DNA of 64,000 nt from Singulisphaera sp. GP187 (GCF_900129635.1 NZ_FSRB01000001.1:3201501-3265500); one strand, 5' to 3'. Shown: positions 17,596 to 26,786, counted from the stretch's first letter. Numbers and translations: made by a program. Notes: a model not told the origin generated them from the letters alone.

Positions 17596-19532
17596 TTCGC
17601 CCTTGGGGGAAGGCCGACTTCCGGATCGGGCAAGCCGCCACGGTGGATGATCCGGGGAGTCAAGAGCACGATCAACTCGTTCTTCACGCTCCTCGTTCGC
17701 CGCGTCCGGAACGCCGCGCCCAGAACCGGGATCCGATTCAGGCCCGGGATCCCCTCTTCGACGATCTCGTCCTGATCGTCGATCAGACCTCCGATGACGA
17801 TCGTCGCCCCGTCGGGAACCATGATGTTGGTGGTCACCTCCGAGGTGTTCGTCTGCGGAATGCCCTGCGAATCGAGCGCCCCGGTGCTCTTCTCGGGATG
17901 GACTTCCATGCGGATCATTCCGTCGTTGGAAACGAACGGTCGGAGCGTCAGGAGAGTGCCGATGCTCAGGAACTCCACGGTCTGCAGCGAGCTGGTCAGA
18001 TTCGTCACCGTGTTCTTAAAACCAAGTCGCTGACCAAGTTGAATCTCCGCCCGCTGCTTGTTCAGGACGAGGACGCGCGGACTCGCCAGGATGTTGGTCT
18101 TGTTCAGGGCTTCGATGGCCTCAATGAAGCCCGACACGTTATGGTTGATGAAACCGAACTTCAGTCCGGAATCGGATCCCGTGTAACCTGGTATCAATTG
18201 TCCATGCTGGAGGCGAGTGAAGGGCGAGGGTAAGGGAGCCGCCGCTAAAACACGCGCGGGAGTGAACCCAGCCGCCGCGTTGATCAGGGCTCCTGAGCCG
18301 CTGACCAAGGCCTTATGCTGAATGTTGTCCACCACCGAGAAATTGATGCCCAACGACTGGGTGTTGTTGAGCTGGACGCTGAGGATTACCGCTTCGATCA
18401 GCACCTGGGGCGGTTGGACGTCGATCCGGCGCACCACCTCGTCGACGGTCGTAAGGTTCTCGGGATAATCGCGTACGATGACGATGTCGTGCAACGAGAG
18501 TGAGTTCCCCCCGGTGTCGGAGGTGCCGGCGACGCCACCACCGGCCGTCAACGCACCACTCCCCCCCAAGCCTAACGGCCCCCCCGTCGTATTCGGACTG
18601 CCCGACCCCGCCCCTGATCCTGATCCCAATCCTCCGGCGGCGGCACCGCCCGCCCCTGTGACTCTGCTCCCGGCCCCTTTAAGGCCTTGCGACGCGGGTG
18701 GGGTAGTCGTGACTGAGGCCTCCGGGCTGAGGAACGGCCGGATCATCGCCTGGAGGTCGGACGCACGGATGTAGTTGAGGTGATAGACCCTCACCACCGG
18801 CTCCCGCTCCTTGGCCTTCATCTCGCTCAGTTCCTGGCCGGAATACACGTAGACCAGGCCCTTGTCCTCCTTGACGCCAAGATTGGCCAGTCGCGCAATC
18901 GCGTCGAGGCCCTGCTTGAACGTGACGTCCTGGAGGTCGAGCCGGATCCGTCCCTGAACGGCCGGGGACACAAGGATGTTCACGCCCGATTGCCGGCTGA
19001 GCAGGGCGAGCACCTGGCGAACGTCCTGATCCTCAGCGCGAAGCGTGAGGCGATCGTCAGCCCGCGGCGTGCGCTCGATCGCGTCCGGAAGGCTCATTTC
19101 CGGCGTTGTGGTCGTCGATTTCAGCGGCTCGAGCCCGGGAAGGGCCTGCACCAGCTCCGGGCGGGCGCCAAACGCGTGGGTTCCAGCCGGAGTTGAAGGA
19201 TCGGGCAGTCGTGCACCGAGGGACATGGCAGCGGGGACCGCCGGGGAACCACTCGCCGCGAGCGGATCGGGGGACAAAGGCACCGAGGACGATTCCGTTG
19301 TAAGGCCCGCCCGGACCATCGCGTCGTCGGCCACCTGGCTCAGGGACGGTTCGAGGAGTGCCGCCCTTTCCCGCTCTCGAAGGGGCGGTTCCAACCCGAC
19401 GTTGTTGGTCTGATCCTGACCTCGGGGAACGAAGGTCGACCGAATCAATCCCAATGCCAATAGGGTGACCAACACGATCTCGAGACCGAGGAACCAGACC
19501 TGTTTCGAGACCCCCCGTTTCTCGTGGCGCAT
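17205..19532 (-). CDS. Secretin, GspD/PilQ family outer-membrane channel
   Basis: The product is the outer-membrane secretin. An N-terminal signal-anchor (FLGLEIVLVTLLALGLIRST) leads to an STN-like domain (VRQVLALLSRQSGVNILVSP). An N-domain holds a Gly/Ser-rich insertion (residues about 295-345), and the secretin core runs from QPPQVLIEAVILSVQLNNTQ to NELIVLLTPRIIHRGG. ATG 19532 is preferred to GTG 19538. The last 140 residues (17205 to about 17620) are an Arg-rich reading of DNA that encodes a sensible Pro-rich/LysM protein in another frame, so the real secretin probably ends or changes frame near 17610. Confidence 0.9.
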   Translation of the reverse strand: MRHEKRGVSKQVWFLGLEIVLVTLLALGLIRSTFVPRGQDQTNNVGLEPPLRERERAALLEPSLSQVADDAMVRAGLTTESSSVPLSPDPLAASGSPAVPAAMSLGARLPDPSTPAGTHAFGARPELVQALPGLEPLKSTTTTPEMSLPDAIERTPRADDRLTLRAEDQDVRQVLALLSRQSGVNILVSPAVQGRIRLDLQDVTFKQGLDAIARLANLGVKEDKGLVYVYSGQELSEMKAKEREPVVRVYHLNYIRASDLQAMIRPFLSPEASVTTTPPASQGLKGAGSRVTGAGGAAAGGLGSGSGAGSGSPNTTGGPLGLGGSGALTAGGGVAGTSDTGGNSLSLHDIVIVRDYPENLTTVDEVVRRIDVQPPQVLIEAVILSVQLNNTQSLGINFSVVDNIQHKALVSGSGALINAAAGFTPARVLAAAPLPSPFTRLQHGQLIPGYTGSDSGLKFGFINHNVSGFIEAIEALNKTNILASPRVLVLNKQRAEIQLGQRLGFKNTVTNLTSSLQTVEFLSIGTLLTLRPFVSNDGMIRMEVHPEKSTGALDSQGIPQTNTSEVTTNIMVPDGATIVIGGLIDDQDEIVEEGIPGLNRIPVLGAAFRTRRTRSVKNELIVLLTPRIIHRGGLPDPEVGLPPRAKWESPTRARCPAPRCRQRNCSWCPRASSRPARPARPGIRTSSRRHPCRLPRRSGELGRRSSRRRARRCRTPHRCRHSPCRRHRNPNRHRRGRPGILSPHTISVRHRPRAIPFPDAILTRHRPRGPRLGAR

Positions 19533-19538
19533 GAACAC

Positions 19539-19934
19539 TCACCATCCACTGTTCCGACGCCGGTCGTCCCGAAAACCTGATTGCCAACCTCGGATACGAG
19601 GTGGATCCAGATCCGCGGTCTGGCCGGCGCGGGTCGGATTCTCCACGTCCACGGAGTTTCGCCAAGCGAAGTCGGGACCTTACCCGTTCATCCGGATGGG
19701 CACCACCGCCACTTCCCATTCCAGGCGCGGACGGTGGCGCAATCGCTTAAATTCGATCGAGCCTAATTTCTCGGATCTCGTCTCAATGGTAATCGGTAAC
19801 GACTGAATCGCTCTTGAGGTTTAAGCCGAATTTAGCAGGACTTGAATGCGGCACGAAACAAGGCAACCCAGCGACAGAGGATCCAGAGGCAAGGTCAATT
19901 GCAAAGACGAAAGTGGCTGCCATCACATGAGTGG
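19539..19934. other. Intergenic region upstream of the secretin gene
   Basis: These 396 bp separate the secretin start from the next gene upstream on the same strand. They contain an AT-richer stretch around 19745-19850 that could hold the operon promoter. No coding sequence, clear promoter boxes or repeats could be assigned. Confidence 0.4.
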
Positions 19935-20381
19935 TCAGAAGCGTCGGCGCGGGGTCCCGGGATCAAAATTCACTCCCGGTGGAGCGAGATATTGTCGCTG
20001 GAACTTATGATACCAAGGGCCACCGTTGAAGTGTTTCAGATCGATGGCGGATGTCGGCCGTACCCCGATCCCATACCCCGGACTGCCGAGAAGTCCGTAC
20101 CCACGAAACCCCGGCATCAGGGTCCGCGAGCCGAGGGTAATGGCCGGACCTCGACCAACGGCATGATCGTAATAACCGTAAAGTAGGTTGGTGTCGCGGT
20201 ACGGTGGGGTCAGGAACCCTTCAATATTCCGGTCCAGATGCGCACAGAAGTCGCTGACCTTCGCGGCGTTCTGGGGGATTCGCTCCGCATTCGATGAGCG
20301 GACCACGCCGTCATCGGATCGGGCCTCCGTGACCCAGGTTGCACAGAGCGCGATTCCCAAGGCCCCGAATAACGTGCGCAT
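19935..20381 (-). CDS. Small secreted hypothetical protein
   Basis: From ATG 20381, preceded by a strong GAGGAGGAG site, the product is 148 residues. It begins with a Sec-type signal peptide (MRTLFGALGIALCATWVTEA). The mature part is rich in Gly, Tyr and Pro (NLLYGYYDHAVGRGPAITLG; GFRGYGLLGSPGYGIGVRP) with no catalytic motif. It lies upstream of the secretin on the same strand and may be exported by that system, but nothing in the sequence proves this. The family is not recognised. Confidence 0.65.
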   Translation of the reverse strand: MRTLFGALGIALCATWVTEARSDDGVVRSSNAERIPQNAAKVSDFCAHLDRNIEGFLTPPYRDTNLLYGYYDHAVGRGPAITLGSRTLMPGFRGYGLLGSPGYGIGVRPTSAIDLKHFNGGPWYHKFQRQYLAPPGVNFDPGTPRRRF

Positions 20382-20524
20382 CAACACTCCTCCTCGTTCA
20401 TCAACCTCCTGGTCATGTTCCTCCTTTCGTCTCGATCGGGCCTTCGGGCAAAGCCAGAAATGGATCGGCGTCGTCGATCGCACGAATCATTCGATACAGG
20501 CCGGTCAACCCTTATCAAAATTGG

Positions 20525-20900
20525 CCGTCCCCCCCGACTTCAGTCGTGGGGATATAAGGCGTGAATCTGCTTGACGTCTGAACAGACACTTCGCATTCTT
20601 GAATCGTCCTTTCGAGGACCGCTCTTTGACAACTCAAAGTTGCCGGTTGCCGGGAGAACATCCTTCCCGGCGTAAAACTTTGAAGCGACAGAAAGCGTCT
20701 GGGGTGGCGAGAACCAAGTCATCCCCATCTCGACGCTGTCGGAAACGTCGAGAGACGTCTTCGTCAGATACGTACTGTGGGGCACACAGGAACGGGGGGC
20801 TTCGGCCTCCAAACGCTCAGGGAGTGGGTGTAAGACCTTCTTATTGAAGGCGGTCCACGTTGAACTGAGAATCCCCCGCCGTCAGGCGTGGGGAGTGTCA
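20525..20900. mobile_element. IS200/IS605-like remnant with paired end hairpins, no transposase
   Basis: Two similar imperfect hairpins flank about 320 bp. The left one at 20529-20551 has arms CCCC.CGAC and GTCG.GGGG around TTCA. The right one at 20873-20893 reads CCCCCGCCGTCAGGCGTGGGG and is preceded by TGAGAAT and followed by AGTGTCAA. This resembles the ends of IS200/IS605 elements, where TnpA recognises such hairpins and the right end is the 3' part of the TnpB guide RNA. No tnpA or tnpB reading frame lies between, so this is a palindrome-associated non-autonomous element or a deletion derivative. The family call is from memory of typical ends. Confidence 0.6.
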
Positions 20901-20992
20901 ACCTGAAGCAGACCGTCGCCGGGAAACCCAGACAGAGAATTCCTGTGAGGCTGCTGCTCGACGGCCGCCCCGATTGAGGCGAAGGCACCGAC

Positions 20993-23581
20993 TCACGATC
21001 GCCGACTTCCTTTCGCCTCGGCCCGCGCCGTCAGGGGGTCGTCGGGCCAGGAATGCTTCGGGTAGCGGGCCCGGAGGTCCTTGCGGACCTGAAAGTAAGC
21101 GGTCGCCCAAAAGCTGCTGAGGTCTTCGGTCACCTGCACCGGGCGGTAATTCGGCCCGAGCAAATGCAGGAGAACGGCGACCCGCTTCCTGGCGACGCGC
21201 GGAGTTTCGGTCCAGCCGAAGAGTTCCTGGAGGCGCACGGCCAAGACCGGCGGTCGGCCCGGCTCGTAGGTCAGGCGGATCCGATTGCCGCTCGGGACGA
21301 CGAGGGCTTCGGGAGCAAGCTCGTCGAGCGACTGACTCTGGGCGTAGGTGAGCCGACCCTTGAGTAATGGAAGGAGTTGGCCCCGTTTCAGCTCGTCGAC
21401 CGAGCGCTTGCCGGCACACGCTTCGGCGAGGATCTCGGCCAGAACCCCATCATCGATGACGGGGGCATCAAGGTCGGGCAGCGTCTGCCTGAGAAATTCG
21501 AGGCGGGCCAGCCAAGCGGCGGCCGGTTCATCTTCCTGGAAGAATGCCGCCGCACGCGGTTGAAGAAACTCGGCAAGCGCTCGCGACGCCTCCGCCGGAG
21601 CGACGGGGGCGTTGCGGTCCTCACGCAGGGGGAGGCCGCGATAGGAGAGCGTGTTCACTCCGACCGGCTTCTGTCGTTCCTCGTCGAACCGAACCACACG
21701 CTCGCGGCGAACGGCGTCGGGGAACAATTCCTCGAGCCAGTCAAGCGAGAGAGCGCTTGCGAGCCGGACTCGGGCCTCGCTCGTCCCACCGCGGCGGTCC
21801 TCGCGCGGGTCGAGCGCGACAAAAAACTCCGCGTCCCGCACGACCGACTCGGGCGCCAGCCTGACCCCCCGACCGCCGACCATGACACCGGTCACTTCAC
21901 TCCCTCGGCGGCGTACCACCCGATCGGGATAGGCGAGGGCGACCCAACGCAGCATCAGTTCTTCATCAGGTTCCTCGTTCCACGATTCGCGAGCGCCGGG
22001 AAGTCGCCGGCTGGTCCGCACCAGGTCATCGCGAATCTGAGCGACTCGGCGTGCCGCTCCGGGATCCAAGCCGCGGTCGCGCAGCCCCGGGGAGAACCGC
22101 GCTTGCTCGGCCTGAGCCAGGAGATCGAGGCGAACGAGGAGATCGGACGAACCGCGACCGGAGACCCGAGGGCCCGCGGCGCCGGGCTGGAACGAGAGAA
22201 TATCCTTTTCGGAGAGCAAGGCCGCCAGTGCCGCCCCCTGGCGAACGAAGCCGTCAAAGGCGGCGGCGATCAGCAGGCGACCGAGTCGCGGGTGGACGGG
22301 GAGCTCAAGCATCTGCCGGCCGAGCGGTGTGATCCGGCCCAAGGCGTCGCGGGCACCGAGCCAGGTGAGCAGGTCTTCGGCCGCACTGAGGCGTTGTTCG
22401 GTGGGCGGGTCATACCAGCCGAAGCCACGAGGATCGGCCTGCCCCCAGGCGTGGAGCACGAGTGCGGTCCCGCACAGGTCGACCCGGTGGATTTCGGGGA
22501 GGTCGGCCTCAGCGAGACCACGATGCTCGCGCTCGGACCAGAGTCTCAGGCAACGCCCGGGGGATGTCCGCCCCGCACGCCCCGCCCGTTGGGTCGCCGA
22601 CGCCCGGCTGATCCGCCCTAGTTCGAGCCGGTCGAGCCCGCGCTGGGGATCGACGCTGGCGAATCGGGCCAGGCCACAATCGATGACCGTCCGCACGCCG
22701 TCGATGGTCAGCGAGGTCTCGGCGATGTTGGTTGCGAGGACCAACTTGCGGCGCTCGCTCGGGCAGAGAGGCCGCCGTTGCTCCTCCGTCGAGAGCCCGC
22801 CGTGGAGCGGCAGAACCAGCAGGCCTTGCTGCGCAGCCAACGGGCCGAGCCGGGCCCCTGCCCTGCGGATTTCCTCCGCCCCGGGAAGAAAGACGAGGAT
22901 GTCGCCCTGATCGTCGCCCGCCGCCAACGCCTCCTCCACGGCCGCAACGACGGCCTCGGCGGATGATGGGCGGACCGTCGGGCGATAACTGACCTCGACC
23001 GGGAAGGTCCGGCCCTCCACATGCATCACCGGAGAGTCGGCCAGGAAACGCGAGACCGGCTCGGCATCCATCGTGGCGGACATGACCACGATCACCAGGT
23101 CGTCACGGACCGTGTCGCGGATTTCACGGAGCAAGGCCAGGGCCAGATCGGTGTGGAGGCTCCGCTCGTGGAACTCGTCGAGCACCACCGCGCCGATCCC
23201 TTCGAGGAACGGATCGGCGATCAGCCGACGGTTGAGAATTCCCTCGGTCAGGACGCGAATCCGTGTCCTCGGTCCGTACTTCCGTTCGAACCGGATCTGA
23301 TAACCCACTTCCTCGCCCAGCGTCCATCCGTTCTCGGCGGCGATCCGATCGGCGGCGGCCCGAGCTGCGACCCGCCTTGGCTGGAGCAAAACGAGCGCGG
23401 GATGCTCGGGCGACAAGACCCCCGCCTTGACGAGCGCGACCGGTACCCGTGTGGTCTTGCCCGCACCCGGCGGCGCCACGAGGACAAGGCTCCGACGCTC
23501 CCGCGTGCGCGCGACGATTTCGGCAAGATGAGCGTCGATTGGAAGGGGAGTCATAGCTTCGGGAGGAGTGGCTCCGGACAT
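20993..23581 (-). CDS. hrpB: ATP-dependent RNA helicase HrpB
   Basis: The product is an 862-residue DEAH-box helicase of the HrpB type. The N-terminal RecA domain has Walker A (VLVAPPGAGKTTRVPVAL) at about residue 35 and a DEFHE box (VVLDEFHERSLHTDLALALL). Motif III reads VIVVMSATMDAEPV. The second domain contains VLATNIAETSLTIDGVRTVI and QRAGRAGRTSPGRCLRLW. The HrpB-specific C-terminal domain completes the protein. The usual length is 800-850. Alternative start Met at 23554. It is monocistronic here and its cellular role is poorly defined in bacteria. Confidence 0.94.
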   Translation of the reverse strand: MSGATPPEAMTPLPIDAHLAEIVARTRERRSLVLVAPPGAGKTTRVPVALVKAGVLSPEHPALVLLQPRRVAARAAADRIAAENGWTLGEEVGYQIRFERKYGPRTRIRVLTEGILNRRLIADPFLEGIGAVVLDEFHERSLHTDLALALLREIRDTVRDDLVIVVMSATMDAEPVSRFLADSPVMHVEGRTFPVEVSYRPTVRPSSAEAVVAAVEEALAAGDDQGDILVFLPGAEEIRRAGARLGPLAAQQGLLVLPLHGGLSTEEQRRPLCPSERRKLVLATNIAETSLTIDGVRTVIDCGLARFASVDPQRGLDRLELGRISRASATQRAGRAGRTSPGRCLRLWSEREHRGLAEADLPEIHRVDLCGTALVLHAWGQADPRGFGWYDPPTEQRLSAAEDLLTWLGARDALGRITPLGRQMLELPVHPRLGRLLIAAAFDGFVRQGAALAALLSEKDILSFQPGAAGPRVSGRGSSDLLVRLDLLAQAEQARFSPGLRDRGLDPGAARRVAQIRDDLVRTSRRLPGARESWNEEPDEELMLRWVALAYPDRVVRRRGSEVTGVMVGGRGVRLAPESVVRDAEFFVALDPREDRRGGTSEARVRLASALSLDWLEELFPDAVRRERVVRFDEERQKPVGVNTLSYRGLPLREDRNAPVAPAEASRALAEFLQPRAAAFFQEDEPAAAWLARLEFLRQTLPDLDAPVIDDGVLAEILAEACAGKRSVDELKRGQLLPLLKGRLTYAQSQSLDELAPEALVVPSGNRIRLTYEPGRPPVLAVRLQELFGWTETPRVARKRVAVLLHLLGPNYRPVQVTEDLSSFWATAYFQVRKDLRARYPKHSWPDDPLTARAEAKGSRRS

Positions 23582-23681
23582 TGGGTGAGTCGATCATACC
23601 AGCAGAGCGACCCAGGCTGATAGACCGATCGCAACAAGCCACCCCGACCACGTACCGAAGGATCAGGCGGTCCCGCCAGCC

Positions 23682-23894
23682 TCAGTCGTGCACACGAATG
23701 GGCTCAAGCTTCGAGGCGATTGCCGGGCAGATCGCATCGGCCAAATGCGACCTATCACATCGGCGGCATATCACAACATCTTCATCTACCGGTTTTGATT
23801 CCGATTTCGACATCGTTGCCAAGTGAAAAAACGCCAGCCCGATCAAGACCAAGTGAACGCAAGGGTCGGCTATCCAACTCAAAAGCGACTTCAT
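23682..23894 (-). CDS. Small membrane protein with CxxC motif
   Basis: The product is 70 residues from ATG 23894, which follows a perfect GGAGGT site with 5-nt spacing. One N-terminal membrane helix (PCVHLVLIGLAFFHLATM) leads to a short soluble tail with CRRCDRSHLADAICPAI, that is CxxC plus one more Cys and a His, possibly a metal site. No family is recognised. A longer frame upstream encodes implausible sequence and is rejected as the start. Support comes from the ribosome site and protein-like composition. Confidence 0.6.
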   Translation of the reverse strand: MKSLLSWIADPCVHLVLIGLAFFHLATMSKSESKPVDEDVVICRRCDRSHLADAICPAIASKLEPIRVHD

Positions 23895-24428
23895 CACGGA
23901 CCTCCGTTTATTGACCGCTCGACCCGCCGATCGGCGAGTGAGGTCAATAAGCACGAGGCGACCAAGGTGCAAATCTCGTACCAATATGAATCCGACCGAT
24001 GAGCCGGGGCAATGCCGCGTCGTCACCTCGCCATAGGACGTGCCGATCGCGGCGACACGCATTCGCCATCCTGCATGTCGGCAAGGGATTTCCCACGGGG
24101 TGGGCGCGAAGTGTCGTCGGATCGGTTGCGCAAGCGGAATGGTGGCGCGGTGCGGCGGAATCGGCCCCTGGCCAGCGTCATAATCCACGGTCCCTTGGTG
24201 CGGGACGTGGATTTCATGGCTGTTTCGGCCCGTTTCGGAGCTGTCCGCGGTGAAGCCATCACAGGCTCCCGCATCGGCGCTTCCGAGACGACTTCGGCTC
24301 GGAAACGCCCCAACCATGACGGCCTTCGTCGGACGCCTTGAGGACGAGAGTGAGAGTGAGAGAGGGAGAGGGACAAGACGAAGGCGGCTCCGAAAGCCGC
24401 CTCGCAAGAGAACGGGCAGGCGTCTTGA
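23895..24428. other. Intergenic region with one terminator hairpin
   Basis: I see no supported gene in these 534 bp. The right end contains the hairpin annotated at 24383-24401. The rest, upstream of the small CxxC gene, presumably contains its promoter, but no boxes could be assigned. Confidence 0.4.
24383..24401 (-). terminator. Hairpin terminator after the cyclophilin gene
   Basis: GGCGGCT at 24383-24389 pairs perfectly with AGCCGCC at 24395-24401 around a 5-nt loop. It begins 28 bp past the stop of the minus-strand cyclophilin gene. On that strand it is followed by TTCGTCTTGTCC, a weak T-rich tail, so it is a plausible intrinsic terminator. Confidence 0.6.
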
Positions 24429-26786
24429 TTACGCCTGAGTCCCTGATCCGCCCTGGTTCTTATGCACCTTGGAGGTCAGGTTCTTCCGCATCGTGGCTCT
24501 CAGTTGAGCTTGTCCGAGTTGCCGTTGAGCCGTGAGGTTTCCCGATTGATGGCTCGGCCGTGCGGTCGGAGTATCGACGGGAACGATCCGACCATTGACA
24601 TTCTTGAAGAAGGTGCCGGTCGGCGGGGTGGTGTGATGATGCTTCCGAGGCGCGTGGCCCCGGCCAGCGAACATGACGGCGGTCGTCGCCGTCGGCCTGA
24701 ACTTGACGTGCCCCTCGCGGCCAATCAGGACGTTCGGGCCAGCGCCTCCCTTGAGGGTGTTGGCCCCGAACCAGCCATGTTCACGCGTGAAGCCCGATCC
24801 GGCCTGGAGGACGTTGACGCCGCCGTGACCGCCGTCGAGGGTCACACGCATGAACGAGTCAACGCTCGGGTCGATCGTGATCCGATCGCTCGCCTTGGAG
24901 CCATAGACGACGATGCGGTCGAGGTCGTTGACCAGGGGTTGGGTCTGGTCGATCACTCCGTTGATCGTGACCTGGATCTTGTCATTGGCCGCGTTGGTCG
25001 CGTCGTTGATCTGCGTGACCGAGATGACGTTGGTCCCGCCGTCGGTCCGAGGCGCGGGGGTGACCACCAGAACGTTACCGATCTGCCGCACCGTACCGGT
25101 GGCCGCTTGGGTGATCGTGAGGTTCACGGTCGCCGCCGGGCTAGTCAGATCCGTGGTCCCCGTGCCGTGGTCGGTCACCGTGTACTGGAGGGTATCCGTT
25201 CCCTCGAAGTTGGGTGCGGCCGTGTAGACGAACGTTCCCTTGGTGGCGTCGAACTGAGAGATCGCGCCATGCGTGGGCTGCGAGACCAGACTGTAGGTCA
25301 GGCCGGTCGAGGTCGACGGGTTGGCGCTGACCCCCTTGAGTTGGACGGTCGTTGGGCTCGCGGCGGCCACCGTCTGCGTGACCGGCAAGGCGATCGGCGT
25401 CAGTGCGACCGGCGTGGCCCCGCTCACGTTCAGAATGATCTGATGGTAGCTGAAGTTGGATGGGCTATCGATCGTCTCGCTCGACGAACCACGATTGGTC
25501 TGGTCGCGGACGCCGACCAGCATGTTGATCGGTCCATTGAAGCCTTGCACGGGCGTGACCGTGACAATGCCGGTATTCTGATCAACGGTCGCGGTGGCCT
25601 GGGTCGCCGGAATGTCCGTGAAGGTCGCGACCCCTGTCGAAGTCGACACGCCCCCCTTGACGATGTAGGTCAGCTTGTCGCCTTCAGGATCGACGGCGGG
25701 AATCTTGAAGATATTCTTCTGATTCTCCGCGACGGTCTGGGTGTAAACGACCGCCGGTTGCGCCGCGGTGCCCGGAGTGGTCGTCACGACTTGGGTCGGG
25801 AACGGCAACTGCTGGATGAAGGCACGTGAATTCTGCGTAGGGGCAGCCACGGTGACCTTGAACGTCTGGGTTGCTGTCGTGTGGGTCGCCGGATCGGTGG
25901 CGGTCACCGTGATCACCGAGGTCTCGCCGGCCTTCGCCTTGGTGGTATCCACATGGATCACACCGTTGGGATTCTCGGTGGTCAGGGCCGCGCTATTGAT
26001 CAGGATCGGGCTATCAGGGGTGGTGCCGTCGGTCCCGCCGACCGCCACCTTGGTCAAGTCGTCGACCGTGCTGAAGCCCGAGACCACCTGGCCGAAGACC
26101 GTGTGCTTGAAGTTGAGGAATTGCGGAACACCGGTGGTCATGAAGAACTGGGTATCGTTGGTATCCGGCCCGGAGTTGGCCATGGCGAGTTGATACTTAT
26201 TCGAGAAGCTCAACTGCTGAACAAACTCGTCGACAAAGGGGTTGCCCGCAATCCCGCTGAAGCCCGACCCGGTCCCGCTCAGCGAGCCCCCTTGGATGAT
26301 GAAGTCATTGGCCGTGGGGAAGCCGGAAGCCACTCGGTGAAAATTCTTACCCGTATAAAAGGGCGGGTTCATCTGGACAAATGACTCGATCTTGCCGGCC
26401 GTCAAGGGAGTCAAGTCATCAAAGAGTTGATAAGTGATCGGTCGGTTACTGATGAGAACATCATTGGGATCGCCGGCGGCCTTCTCGTGCGTCACGGTGA
26501 GGGTCAAGAACTTGCCGACCGCAACACTCGCCGGAATGTCGGGATTACTCGACGTGACGGTGAAACTCTGCGACGCGGCGCCGCTGGCGCTGCCGTCGAG
26601 AGGGACCTGGGAGCCAAGGTTGGCCGACACCGAGATATCCGGGAGCGGAGCCAGCGAGGCCGCGAGCAGTTGGCGCTCTTCCAACGATTCGAGCTGTGGA
26701 CGATGCCTCCGGCCGACCTGGCGGGTTTCCCCATCACGGGTTTCTCGGCTCCCCAGAAACGATCCGCCCCAAGTCCGGTCAAACAT
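24429..26786 (-). CDS. Secreted cyclophilin-type peptidyl-prolyl isomerase with LEPR-XLL-like signature and Ig-like repeats
   Basis: From ATG 26786 (GGGAGGTG site) the product is 785 residues. Residues about 25-45 contain RPQLESLEERQLLAA, close to the planctomycete LEPR-XLL export/anchor signature. A cyclophilin domain follows at about 100-290: NFHRVASGFPTANDFIIQGG, LAMANSGPDTNDTQFFMTT and FKHTVFGQVVSGFSTVDDL carry the family core. The rest is cadherin/Ig-like (GTDTLQYTVTDHGTGTTDLT) with a basic C-terminus. It should act outside the cytoplasm, folding or tethering exported proteins. A longer upstream frame to 26981 is less likely. Confidence 0.88.
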   Translation of the reverse strand: MFDRTWGGSFLGSRETRDGETRQVGRRHRPQLESLEERQLLAASLAPLPDISVSANLGSQVPLDGSASGAASQSFTVTSSNPDIPASVAVGKFLTLTVTHEKAAGDPNDVLISNRPITYQLFDDLTPLTAGKIESFVQMNPPFYTGKNFHRVASGFPTANDFIIQGGSLSGTGSGFSGIAGNPFVDEFVQQLSFSNKYQLAMANSGPDTNDTQFFMTTGVPQFLNFKHTVFGQVVSGFSTVDDLTKVAVGGTDGTTPDSPILINSAALTTENPNGVIHVDTTKAKAGETSVITVTATDPATHTTATQTFKVTVAAPTQNSRAFIQQLPFPTQVVTTTPGTAAQPAVVYTQTVAENQKNIFKIPAVDPEGDKLTYIVKGGVSTSTGVATFTDIPATQATATVDQNTGIVTVTPVQGFNGPINMLVGVRDQTNRGSSSETIDSPSNFSYHQIILNVSGATPVALTPIALPVTQTVAAASPTTVQLKGVSANPSTSTGLTYSLVSQPTHGAISQFDATKGTFVYTAAPNFEGTDTLQYTVTDHGTGTTDLTSPAATVNLTITQAATGTVRQIGNVLVVTPAPRTDGGTNVISVTQINDATNAANDKIQVTINGVIDQTQPLVNDLDRIVVYGSKASDRITIDPSVDSFMRVTLDGGHGGVNVLQAGSGFTREHGWFGANTLKGGAGPNVLIGREGHVKFRPTATTAVMFAGRGHAPRKHHHTTPPTGTFFKNVNGRIVPVDTPTARPSHQSGNLTAQRQLGQAQLRATMRKNLTSKVHKNQGGSGTQA

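Noticed and set aside
20540..20812. 90-codon minus-strand frame inside the IS605-like remnant, and the opposing 20599-20847 frame
   Set aside because: Neither resembles TnpA or TnpB. Both run through the end hairpins or inner structured DNA and are probably incidental.
23895..24407. N-terminal extension of the small CxxC protein to 241 residues
   Set aside because: The upstream part is low-complexity and not protein-like, while ATG 23894 has an ideal GGAGGT site.
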